Below, piece by piece: positions 1-5,299 of a stretch of DNA of 8,292 bases (position 1 is the stretch's first letter; the number at the start of each line of letters is the position of its first letter). This stretch comes from an uncultured Legionellaceae bacterium (GTDB lineage: Bacteria; Pseudomonadota; Gammaproteobacteria; Legionellales; Legionellaceae), in the NCBI GenBank assembly GCA_903887975.1, contig CAISSD010000216.1, positions 1 to 8,292 of the forward strand, in the 5' to 3' direction. The translations under genes and the position numbers were made by a program. The notes under the pieces were generated by a model. That model worked only from the letters and a program-made list of their open reading frames with translations, made no database searches and had not been told where the DNA came from.

Positions 1-2
1 AT

Positions 3-80
3 ATTATGCAAAAGAGGAGCATGGTTCAATTTGCTCTTGATTTTTTGGCAAATGCCCCCATGTATTTGTTTGAAATATAA
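3..80 (+). other. Possible 3' tail of an upstream reading frame
   Basis: An open frame enters from the left edge and ends at a TAA at 78-80, giving a C-terminal tail that ends in NAPMYLFEI. I do not recognise it. It could be the end of the gene before hslV or chance open sequence, since 25 codons is too short to judge. It overlaps the putative heat-shock promoter at 36-63, so if it is real that promoter lies inside the end of the preceding gene. Confidence 0.2.
36..63 (+). promoter_or_regulatory. Putative sigma-32 heat-shock promoter of the hslVU operon
   Basis: The -35 element CTTGATT is at 36-42 and the -10 element CCCCATGT at 56-63, separated by 13 nt. The E. coli sigma-32 consensus is CTTGAAA, 13-15 nt, CCCCATnT, so the -10 is a full match and the -35 matches 5 of 7 bases. 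hslVU is a known sigma-32 operon in E. coli. Transcription would start near 69-71, leaving a leader of about 28 nt before the hslV start. No comparable sigma-70 pair is visible in the 97 nt available. Confidence 0.7.
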
Positions 81-97
81 GGTGATGAGGTTTTATT

Positions 98-646
98 TTG
101 GATCAATTTCGTGGAACAACCATTCTTTGTGTAAGACGCGATAATCGCGTGGTGATTGGTGGTGATGGTCAGGTGACACAAGGCAATACCATCATGAAAG
201 GTAACGCACGCAAAGTTCGGCGTCTTTATAAAGACAACGTGATTGCGGGCTTTGCTGGCGGGACCGCCGATGCATTCACTTTATTTGAGCGGTTTGAAAG
301 CAAGTTAGAAATGCATCAAGGACATTTGGTGCGTGCGGCTGTTGAGTTGGCTAAAGATTGGCGTACTGATAAAATGTTGCGTCGCTTAGAAGCTTTGCTT
401 GCCGTTGCTGATGCGCGATCCTCGCTCATTATTACGGGGAATGGTGATGTCATTGAGCCGGAAGGGGGCTTAATTGCCATTGGTTCTGGCGGTCCATTTG
501 CACAATCCGCAGCCAAAGCTTTGTTGGACAACACCACATTGTCGGCTTTGGATATTGTGACCAAAAGCCTAAATATTGCAGGGGATGTGTGTATTTATAC
601 CAACCATCATTTAACCATTGAAGAATTGGAAGCCCATTGTGAGTAA
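98..646 (+). CDS. hslV: ATP-dependent protease proteolytic subunit HslV (ClpQ)
   Basis: HslV is the threonine protease of the cytoplasmic HslUV (ClpYQ) complex, which degrades misfolded and regulatory proteins fed by the HslU unfoldase. The 182-residue product matches the family along its whole length. A short propeptide, MDQFRG, precedes Thr7, which becomes the N-terminal nucleophile after self-cleavage. Asp23 (GGDGQ), Lys39 (MKGNARK) and the IGSGGP loop near residue 130 complete the active site. The block from VRRLYKDNVIAGFAGGTADA to KDWRTD is near-invariant in the family. The start is TTG: an in-frame TGA at 86-88 excludes anything earlier, and GAGG at 87-90 lies 7 nt upstream. The end overlaps hslU by 8 nt, implying translational coupling. 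The upstream promoter has sigma-32 features. Identification is secure. Confidence 0.97.
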   Translation: MDQFRGTTILCVRRDNRVVIGGDGQVTQGNTIMKGNARKVRRLYKDNVIAGFAGGTADAFTLFERFESKLEMHQGHLVRAAVELAKDWRTDKMLRRLEALLAVADARSSLIITGNGDVIEPEGGLIAIGSGGPFAQSAAKALLDNTTLSALDIVTKSLNIAGDVCIYTNHHLTIEELEAHCE

Positions 647-1976
647 TACAATCAGCATGATGACTCCGCGCGAAATCGTGCAGGAGCTAGACAAATATAT
701 TATAGGTCAAGGTGATGCCAAGCGATCGGTTGCCATAGCGCTTCGAAACCGATGGCGACGTATGCAGATTAAAGATGATGTTTTGCGTGATGAAATCATG
801 CCAAAAAACATCTTAATGATTGGGCCAACGGGTGTTGGTAAAACCGAAATTGCCAGACGATTGGCGCGTCTTGCCGATGCACCATTTATTAAAGTTGAAG
901 CGACGAAATTTACCGAAATTGGTTATGTTGGGCGTGATGTTGACTCGATTATTCGTGATTTAGCAGATATTTCCATCAAGCAAGAACGAGAAACGGCAAT
1001 GAAACGGGTGCAGCAATTGGCCGATGAAGCTGCAGAAAATCGAATTTTGGATGCTCTTTTGACGCCAGTTCGTGAAGATGAGCCTCATGAGACAAAAAAT
1101 TCCGGCGCACGTCAAGTTTTTAGAAAGCAGTTGCGCGAGGGGCAGTTGGAAGATACTGAGATTGAAATTGAATTGTCCGTGGCACCTTTTGGTGTTGAAA
1201 TTATGGCACCACCAGGAATGGAAGAAATGACGAGCCAATTGCAATCCATGTTTCAGCAAGTGGGTAGTCATCGTACCAAAAAGCGCAAATTGACCATTCG
1301 CAAAGCCAGAAAAATTTTGTGTGAAGAAGAAGCAGCAAAGCTTATTAATGAAGAAGAAATAAAAATCCGTGCCATTGAAAATGTCGAACAAAATGGCATT
1401 GTTTTTATCGATGAGATTGATAAAGTGGCGCGTCGTGCTGATGTTCATGGCGGAGATGTTTCACGAGAAGGCGTGCAACGAGATTTATTACCATTGGTTG
1501 AAGGGTCAACCGTGTCAACGAAATATGGGATGATAAAATCTGATCATATTTTGTTTATTGCGTCGGGTGCGTTTCATGTGGCAAAACCCTCTGATTTGAT
1601 TGCAGAGCTCCAAGGACGCTTGCCCATCCGTGTTGAATTGTCGGCCTTAAGCGCTGAAGATTTTGTGCGTATTTTAACCGAGCCCAATGCCTCACTCACT
1701 GAACAGTACAGTGCATTGATGGCAACCGAGGGATTAGCACTGACGTTTCATGAATCGGGTATTCAACGCATTGCAGAAGTTGCATGGCAGGTGAATGAGC
1801 GCTCGGAAAATATTGGTGCCCGAAGATTGTATACGGTCATGGAGAGACTCTTGGAAACGGTATCCTTTGAGGCAACCGATAAACCAGGAGAAAGTGTGTG
1901 TGTTGATAAAGATTATGTTCAAACTCATTTGGGGCAATTGGTTGCCGATGAGGATTTAGCAAGGTATATCTTATGA
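639..1976 (+). CDS. hslU: ATP-dependent protease ATPase subunit HslU (ClpY)
   Basis: HslU is the hexameric AAA+ unfoldase that docks on HslV, unfolds substrates with ATP and threads them into the protease. With the GTG start at 639 the product is 445 residues (E. coli: 443). Visible are the N-terminal MTPREIVQELDKYIIGQ, Walker A GPTGVGKT (62-69), the pore motif GYVG (95-98), an acidic inserted I-domain at about 110-240, Walker B IVFIDE (254-259), the GRLPIR arginine-finger region (326-331) and sensor-2 GARR (393-396). The C-terminus ARYIL is the tail that inserts into HslV to activate it. GTG at 639 is preferred because GGAAG lies 6 nt upstream and the result is family length. ATG at 657 or 660 is possible but lacks a well-placed ribosome binding site. 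The gene overlaps hslV by 8 nt and wrbA by 4 nt. Confidence 0.96.
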   Translation: MSNTISMMTPREIVQELDKYIIGQGDAKRSVAIALRNRWRRMQIKDDVLRDEIMPKNILMIGPTGVGKTEIARRLARLADAPFIKVEATKFTEIGYVGRDVDSIIRDLADISIKQERETAMKRVQQLADEAAENRILDALLTPVREDEPHETKNSGARQVFRKQLREGQLEDTEIEIELSVAPFGVEIMAPPGMEEMTSQLQSMFQQVGSHRTKKRKLTIRKARKILCEEEAAKLINEEEIKIRAIENVEQNGIVFIDEIDKVARRADVHGGDVSREGVQRDLLPLVEGSTVSTKYGMIKSDHILFIASGAFHVAKPSDLIAELQGRLPIRVELSALSAEDFVRILTEPNASLTEQYSALMATEGLALTFHESGIQRIAEVAWQVNERSENIGARRLYTVMERLLETVSFEATDKPGESVCVDKDYVQTHLGQLVADEDLARYIL

Positions 1977-2569
1977 CGAATCCTTATATTTTGGTGTTGT
2001 ATTACTCTCGCAATGGCTCGGTTGCAACGCTTGCACGACACATTGCGCGTGGGGTTGAAAGTGTTCCGGGCATCGAAGCGCGCTTGAGAACGGTTCCCGT
2101 TGTTTCTGCCACTTGTGAGGCTATTGAACCAGGTGTTCCTGAAGAAGGAGCGCCATATGCAACACTTGAAGATTTAAAAGATTGTGCTGGTCTTGCTTTA
2201 GGAAGTCCAACACGTTTTGGGAATATGGCAGCCCCAATGCGCCATTTTTTGGATGGTACCACATCGCTTTGGTTTGAGGGTGGCTTGGTGAATAAACCAG
2301 CAGGCGTATTTACCTCGACGGCATCCATGCACGGCGGACAAGAAACAACCTTGTTGAGCATGATGCTGCCTTTATTGCATCATGGGATGGTGATGGTTGG
2401 TTTACCTTACACAGAAAGTGCATTATCAACCACCCAAACAGGTGGCACACCTTATGGGGCGTCACATGTTTCAGGAGCAGAAGGGTTGGCAGCATTTAGT
2501 GAGGATGAGATAACGTTGGCTAGATTTTTGGGTAAGCGGCTGGCCACCTTGGCATTGAAATTACTTTAA
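1973..2569 (+). CDS. wrbA: WrbA-type NAD(P)H:quinone oxidoreductase (type IV, flavodoxin-like)
   Basis: WrbA proteins are tetrameric FMN enzymes of the cytoplasm that reduce quinones by two electrons, limiting redox cycling under oxidative stress. The 198-residue product has the usual family length. The FMN phosphate loop is SRNGSVATL (12-20), at the first strand of a flavodoxin fold. GSPTRFGNM (77-85), STASMHGGQET (115-125), the following helix MLPLLHHGMVMVGLPY and GGTPYGASHVSG (157-168) are typical WrbA flavin- and active-site segments. The ATG overlaps the hslU stop as ATGA, and AAGG at 1961-1964 provides a ribosome binding site 8 nt upstream, so it is clearly co-transcribed with hslVU. 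This neighbour suggests a stress role, which is an inference. The exact physiological quinone cannot be read from sequence. Confidence 0.93.
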   Translation: MTNPYILVLYYSRNGSVATLARHIARGVESVPGIEARLRTVPVVSATCEAIEPGVPEEGAPYATLEDLKDCAGLALGSPTRFGNMAAPMRHFLDGTTSLWFEGGLVNKPAGVFTSTASMHGGQETTLLSMMLPLLHHGMVMVGLPYTESALSTTQTGGTPYGASHVSGAEGLAAFSEDEITLARFLGKRLATLALKLL

Positions 2570-2581
2570 GGGATATTTGAT

Positions 2582-3349
2582 ATGCGGGTGGTTAGTTTTA
2601 ATGCCAATGGTATTCGTTCGGCCGCAAAAAAAGGTTTTTTTGATTGGTTGGCGGCTCAAGATGCTGATTTTGTTTGCATTCAAGAAACCAAAGCACATCA
2701 AGAACAATTAAACGGATTATCGACCTATTTCCCGGAAGGTTTTTATTGTCATTATGTTGATGCATTGAAGAAAGGTTATAGTGGTGTGGCCATTTATGCA
2801 AAACAAAAGCCGTTGAATGTTGTTAAAGTATTGGGTTTTGAGATCTGTGATTCAGAAGGGCGTTATCTTCAATTTGACTATCCCAATTTCAGTATCATTT
2901 CCGTTTATTTTCCATCGGGCACCAGTGGTGATGCTCGTCAAGTGATTAAATATCAATTTTTAGAGCAATTTGCTGCGCATTTAAAGTGTTTAAAATCATC
3001 AGGTCGGGGACTCATTGTTTGTGGTGATTACAACATTGCGCACAAAGCCATTGATCTAAAAAATTGGCGAAGCAATCAAAAAAACACGGGTTTTTTGCCT
3101 GAAGAGCGTGCCTGGATGGATGTTTTGTTTGGTGATTTGGGCTTTGTGGATGCATTCAGAGTGTTCAATCCGAATCCTGATGAGTACACATGGTGGTCGA
3201 ATCGAGGACAGGCTTGGGCCAATAATGTTGGTTGGCGGATTGATTATCAAGTCATCACGCCAGATTTTGTCAGTGGATTAGAAAAAGCTTGGATTGAACG
3301 TCGTCATCGATTTTCAGATCATGCGCCTTTGGTGATTGATTATGCTTAA
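2582..3349 (+). CDS. xth: Exonuclease III-family AP endonuclease, Crc-related branch with intact catalytic site
   Basis: This is a 255-residue endonuclease/exonuclease/phosphatase fold protein. Members cut DNA 5' of abasic sites and clean blocked 3' ends in base-excision repair. All catalytic positions are visible: Asn7 (FNANG), Glu35 (QETK), Tyr109 (VYFPSG), Asp149 and Asn151 (GDYN), Asp221 (WRIDYQ), Asp246 and His247 (SDHAP). Segments such as DLKNWRSNQ, GFLPEERAWMD and the WRIDYQ-SDHAPLVIDY end resemble Pseudomonas Crc. Crc is a nuclease homologue acting in catabolite repression that has lost these residues, whereas this protein keeps them and is probably an active enzyme. AAGGG at 2568-2572, overlapping the wrbA stop, lies 9 nt before the ATG, and the gap to wrbA is 12 nt. 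The 3' end overlaps the next nuclease gene by 8 nt. AP-endonuclease versus 3'-exonuclease preference cannot be assigned. Confidence 0.93.
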   Translation: MRVVSFNANGIRSAAKKGFFDWLAAQDADFVCIQETKAHQEQLNGLSTYFPEGFYCHYVDALKKGYSGVAIYAKQKPLNVVKVLGFEICDSEGRYLQFDYPNFSIISVYFPSGTSGDARQVIKYQFLEQFAAHLKCLKSSGRGLIVCGDYNIAHKAIDLKNWRSNQKNTGFLPEERAWMDVLFGDLGFVDAFRVFNPNPDEYTWWSNRGQAWANNVGWRIDYQVITPDFVSGLEKAWIERRHRFSDHAPLVIDYA

Positions 3350-4109
3350 ATACGCCAGTTGGAATGTCAATTCACTTAAAGTTCGACTTCCACAAGTTTT
3401 GGATTGGATTAAATCGGCACAAATTGATGTTTTGGGTTTGCAAGAAACCAAAATGACGGATGACGTATTTCCAAAAGCTGCATTTGAAGATCTGGGATAC
3501 CATGTTGTTTTTTCAGGACAAAAAACATACAACGGGGTTGCGGTCGTGAGTCGTTATCCTATTCATGACGTGGTGGTGGATGTTCCTGATTTTTTAGATC
3601 CACAACGGCGCGTGATGGCTGTGACCATTGAAGGCATTCGCATGATCAATTTGTATGTGCCCAATGGTGCGGCGGTTGATTCAGAAAAATATGCTTATAA
3701 ACTCAATTGGCTTCAAAAGGTGAGTACATGGATTCAAAGCGAGATGGCGTGTCATAGAGCATTGCTGGTGATGGGGGATTTTAACATCGCACCTCAAGCA
3801 CTTGATGTGCATGATGAAAGCGCATGGCAAGGACAAGTTTTGGTGAGTCCAGCGGAGCGAGATGCTTTTAAAAAACTGCAAAAACTGGGACTTCATGATG
3901 CGTTTCGTTGTTTGCATCCGGATGAGGTGGCATTCAGTTGGTGGGATTATAGAGCCGCGGGTTTTAGGCGCGATTTGGGATTAAGAATTGATCATGTGTT
4001 GTTGAGTGAGGCATTATTTCAACGTTGTGTGGCGGCGGGCATCGACAAAGAGCCCAGGCGCTCAGAGAGACCCTCTGATCATGCGCCAGTATTTGTGTTA
4101 ATTAAATAA
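3342..4109 (+). CDS. xthA: Exodeoxyribonuclease III (XthA-like)
   Basis: This second exonuclease III-family protein of 255 residues is clearly different from its upstream neighbour and closer to E. coli XthA. Catalytic residues are Asn8 (WNVNSL), Glu35 (LQETK), Tyr105 (NLYVPNG), Asp146 and Asn148 (GDFN), Asp217 (LRIDHVL), Asp246 and His247 (RPSDHAP). GLQETKMTDDVFP, FSWWDYRAAGF and GLRIDH are family signatures. ATG at 3342 is chosen because the homology starts with MLKYASWNVN and a weak GGTGAT lies 5 nt upstream; the in-frame TTG at 3336 is unnecessary. It overlaps the preceding xth by 8 nt, suggesting coupled translation. The last residues are odd: the family usually ends HAPVW followed by a few residues, but here the end is HAPVFVLIK. 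Its coding sequence 4051-4087 recurs at 4451-4487, where a more canonical ending survives, so the current 3' end may be a replacement. Confidence 0.95.
   Translation: MLKYASWNVNSLKVRLPQVLDWIKSAQIDVLGLQETKMTDDVFPKAAFEDLGYHVVFSGQKTYNGVAVVSRYPIHDVVVDVPDFLDPQRRVMAVTIEGIRMINLYVPNGAAVDSEKYAYKLNWLQKVSTWIQSEMACHRALLVMGDFNIAPQALDVHDESAWQGQVLVSPAERDAFKKLQKLGLHDAFRCLHPDEVAFSWWDYRAAGFRRDLGLRIDHVLLSEALFQRCVAAGIDKEPRRSERPSDHAPVFVLIK
4051..4087 (+). repeat. 37-bp direct repeat, copy 1 (inside xthA 3' end)
   Basis: This stretch is identical, base for base, to 4451-4487, a spacing of exactly 400 bp. Here it encodes xthA residues 237-249, including the catalytic SDH. It contains nested inverted repeats: GGCGC (4057-4061) with GCGCC (4083-4087), and TCAGAG (4062-4067) with CTCTGA (4073-4078), around the loop AGACC. 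Read on the minus strand it lies about 70 nt past the stop of the small Gln-rich gene and could weaken or end that transcript. It is followed there by GGGCTCTTTG rather than an uninterrupted T-run. Confidence 0.95.
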
Positions 4110-4112
4110 ACA

Positions 4113-4126
4113 TATAACTGGTTATA
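4113..4126. repeat. 14-bp AT-rich palindrome after xthA
   Basis: TATAAC (4113-4118) and GTTATA (4121-4126) form a perfect inverted repeat around TG, 3 nt after the xthA stop. It is followed on the plus strand by ATTTTG. It could act as a weak end point for the stress-operon transcript or as a protein site, but the stem is AT-rich and the T-run short. Confidence 0.3.
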
Positions 4127-4153
4127 ATTTTGTTGTTTCTGTTGCGCTTACTC

Positions 4154-4333
4154 TTAATCTTTCACTTCCTGTTGCTCTTGCACTACTCCCTGTTGCACTT
4201 GCTGTTGCTTTTGCACTACTTTCTGTTGCACTTGCTGTTGCTGTTGCACTTGCTGTTGCTCTTGCTGCGCCATAGCGCCACTTGCTGCAATTGCCAATGT
4301 AGCTGCCAATACACTAGAGATAATTGTTTTCAT
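4154..4333 (-). CDS. Small secreted glutamine-rich repeat protein (unknown function)
   Basis: This 59-codon gene runs from ATG (4333-4331) to TAA (4156-4154). AAGGAG at 4344-4339 sits 5 nt before the ATG, a strong ribosome binding site. Residues 1-22 are a typical Sec signal peptide: Lys2, a hydrophobic core (IISSVLAATLAIAA) and a signal peptidase I site ASGAMA before Gln23. The 37-residue mature part has 21 Gln plus Val, Lys and Glu, with no Cys or aromatic residue. It holds an 11-residue tandem repeat, QQQVQQKVVQK (32-42) then QQQVQQGVVQE (43-53), preceded by a partial QQQVQQ (26-31) and ending QQEVKD. The heptad-free Q/V pattern suggests a helical or amyloid-prone peptide, which is only an inference. 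I recognise no family. It is convergent with xthA and lies between the two 37-bp repeats. The start signals make a real gene likely. Confidence 0.75.
   Translation of the reverse strand: MKTIISSVLAATLAIAASGAMAQQEQQQVQQQQQVQQKVVQKQQQVQQGVVQEQQEVKD
4175..4240 (-). repeat. 33-bp tandem repeat within the Gln-rich gene
   Basis: Two adjacent 33-bp units, 4208-4240 and 4175-4207, differ at only 3 positions. A further partial unit lies at 4241-4258. The core CAACAGCAAGTGCAACAG (minus strand) occurs three times. The period equals 11 codons, so unit gain or loss would keep the reading frame. Such repeats are prone to slippage and probably vary between strains. Confidence 0.9.
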
Positions 4334-4385
4334 ATTAACTCCTTATCCGTTATAAAAAAATATTTTTAAAAGATCCCCATGAATA

Positions 4386-4414
4386 AATATAGGCTATAAT
4401 CAAAAAAAGATTAA
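4386..4414 (-). promoter_or_regulatory. Putative sigma-70 promoter of the Gln-rich gene
   Basis: On the minus strand, TTAATC (4414-4409) and TATATT (4391-4386) are separated by exactly 17 nt. The -10 matches the consensus at 5 of 6 bases; the -35 is weak. A start near 4379 would give a leader of about 45 nt. The stretch is strongly AT-rich, so other hexamer pairs are conceivable. Confidence 0.4.
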
Positions 4415-4429
4415 CTTAAAGTTAAGTTA
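4412..4429. promoter_or_regulatory. 18-bp perfect palindrome, candidate operator
   Basis: TAACTTAAAGTTAAGTTA consists of 8-bp arms (4412-4419 and 4422-4429) around AG. It overlaps the putative -35 of the Gln-rich gene by 3 nt, a usual place for a repressor or activator dimer site. The binding protein is unknown. With a 2-nt centre it is better explained as a protein site than as an RNA hairpin. Confidence 0.4.
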
Positions 4430-4447
4430 TCAAGCAATATGCGGTGA

Positions 4448-4503
4448 AAAAGCCCAGGCGCTCAGAGAGACCCTCTGATCATGCGCCTGTTTGGGTGGCT
4501 TTT
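4448..4503 (-). terminator. Bidirectional Rho-independent terminator
   Basis: Three nested stems are visible: AAAAGCC (4448-4454) with GGCTTTT (4497-4503), CAGGCGC (4455-4461) with GCGCCTG (4483-4489), and TCAGAG (4462-4467) with CTCTGA (4473-4478). This gives about 20 pairs with two bulges on the right side. On the minus strand the stem ends in GGGCTTTTT, a classic terminator just after the outer-membrane protein gene. On the plus strand it ends in GGCTTTT. The structure is built from exonuclease III coding remnant. Confidence 0.75.
4451..4487 (+). repeat. 37-bp direct repeat, copy 2
   Basis: This is identical to 4051-4087 inside xthA. Beyond 4487 the two copies diverge, although both still encode Pro-Val-aromatic-Val with third-position changes. 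Upstream of 4447 there is essentially no similarity. The two copies bracket the Gln-rich gene like the ends of an inserted cassette. Confidence 0.95.
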
Positions 4504-4508
4504 GAGCT

Positions 4509-5219
4509 TTAAACAGTGTAAGACAGATTCAGCAATAATCCATTTTGCAATGGTATATTATTGATGTGTCCAGTGAAGTTCGTCGTGTTTACGGTGTAAT
4601 CGGTGCTGCTACCAAAAATACCTTGGTAAACCACAGCCAATGTTGCACGATCAGAAATGCTCATGCCAATACCTGCTTGTGTCTCAAAGGCAATTTGTGA
4701 GATGTCGTTGACGGTGACGCGATCATTAATTTGCATGCGACGATAAGCAATACCTGCTTTCACAACGCCAAAAGCTGGGATATTGAACACAGGCTTATTC
4801 GCCATGGGATCAAAAGTGAATGTTGCCAACAAATCCAACATGGGTTTAACATTCATTTGTACCGGTAAGCCGCCCAATAGATCGTATGTTTCCTGACTTG
4901 CACCCAAACGCATGATGTTGCCTGACTGAACGCCGAGCTCAGAACCAAGATGAACGGTATTGAGATACATGCAATCCCATTGATACCACTCTTTGCCAAT
5001 GGCAAATCGACCAATGGGTGTTTGTCCATCACCAATGGCATTTTGCGCAACGGGATCAGCACCTGGGCCACCGCTATAAGCATCTTGATACCATGTGTAG
5101 CCAAGACCGCCAATAATAGACCACGATTTTGGTGCCTCTACGGGGCCCATGGTTCCGGCTAAAGCACTGAATGATGCAGCACAAACAGCAGCTGCGAGGA
5201 TGATTTTTTGTATATTCAT
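4509..5219 (-). CDS. Outer-membrane beta-barrel protein (Legionella-type, porin/Opa-like)
   Basis: The product has 236 residues. Residues 1-21 form a Sec signal peptide (Lys5, core IILAAAVCAASFSA, cleavage after ALA). The mature protein begins GTMGPVEAP, a start I associate with Legionella major and opacity-like outer-membrane proteins. The rest is rich in alternating hydrophobic and polar residues and in Gly, Asn and Thr, with strand-like segments such as SWSIIGGLGYTW, VKAGIAYRRMQI, ATLAVVYQGIFG and GLLLNLSYTV. This suits a small, probably 8-stranded barrel. The last residue is Val rather than the usual Phe or Tyr, which is atypical for the BAM signal. AAGGAG (5230-5225) lies 5 nt before the ATG. 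It follows the RND permease gene by 80 nt on the same strand with no obvious terminator between, so it may share that transcript, although I saw no convincing promoter of its own. Ligand or role is unknown. Confidence 0.8.
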   Translation of the reverse strand: MNIQKIILAAAVCAASFSALAGTMGPVEAPKSWSIIGGLGYTWYQDAYSGGPGADPVAQNAIGDGQTPIGRFAIGKEWYQWDCMYLNTVHLGSELGVQSGNIMRLGASQETYDLLGGLPVQMNVKPMLDLLATFTFDPMANKPVFNIPAFGVVKAGIAYRRMQINDRVTVNDISQIAFETQAGIGMSISDRATLAVVYQGIFGSSTDYTVNTTNFTGHINNIPLQNGLLLNLSYTV

Positions 5220-5299
5220 ATAAACTCCTTGTTTAATTTTTTCCCTATAATCATTGCTTTTACCATCAAATCATGAATTATGCATGCAATGCAATGGTT

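Larger units (their letters stand above)
4447..4512 (+). pseudogene. Remnant of an exonuclease III 3' end
   Basis: In the plus frame this stretch reads KKPRRSERPSDHAPVWVAFEL and then TAA (4510-4512). RPSDHAPVW is the conserved C-terminal motif of exonuclease III, and its Trp is the usual family residue, which the intact xthA replaces with Phe. An in-frame stop at 4423-4425 and unrelated sequence upstream of 4447 mean it cannot be translated as a nuclease. Its stop overlaps the stop of the outer-membrane protein gene on the other strand (4511-4509), as expected if an intact exonuclease gene once ended here tail to tail with it. It most likely survives as that gene's terminator. Confidence 0.75.

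Noticed and set aside
960..1448. Minus-strand 162-codon frame
   Set aside because: It lies wholly within hslU, is rich in Phe, Asn and His as expected of an antisense frame, and resembles no family.
618..1976. hslU starting at TTG 618
   Set aside because: It adds seven residues not seen in the family; GTG 639 has a better placed ribosome binding site and yields the usual length.
4130..4369. Plus-strand 79-codon frame rich in leucine (LLLLLHYSLL)
   Set aside because: It is the complement of the Gln-rich repeat gene: poly-Gln codons read backwards give Leu-rich peptides. It has no ribosome binding site, and the minus-strand gene has a strong one plus a signal peptide.
4375..4382. Sigma-32-like -10 element CCCCATGA on the plus strand
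   Set aside because: No CTTGAAA-like -35 lies 13-17 nt upstream and there is no plus-strand gene to serve.
4395..4400. Perfect TATAAT on the plus strand
   Set aside because: The expected -35 position (near 4372-4377) reads GATCCC, and only the exonuclease remnant lies downstream.
5220..5299. Promoter for the outer-membrane protein gene
   Set aside because: TTGATG and TATAGG are visible on the minus strand but only 14 nt apart. No better pair was found, so it is not listed as a feature.
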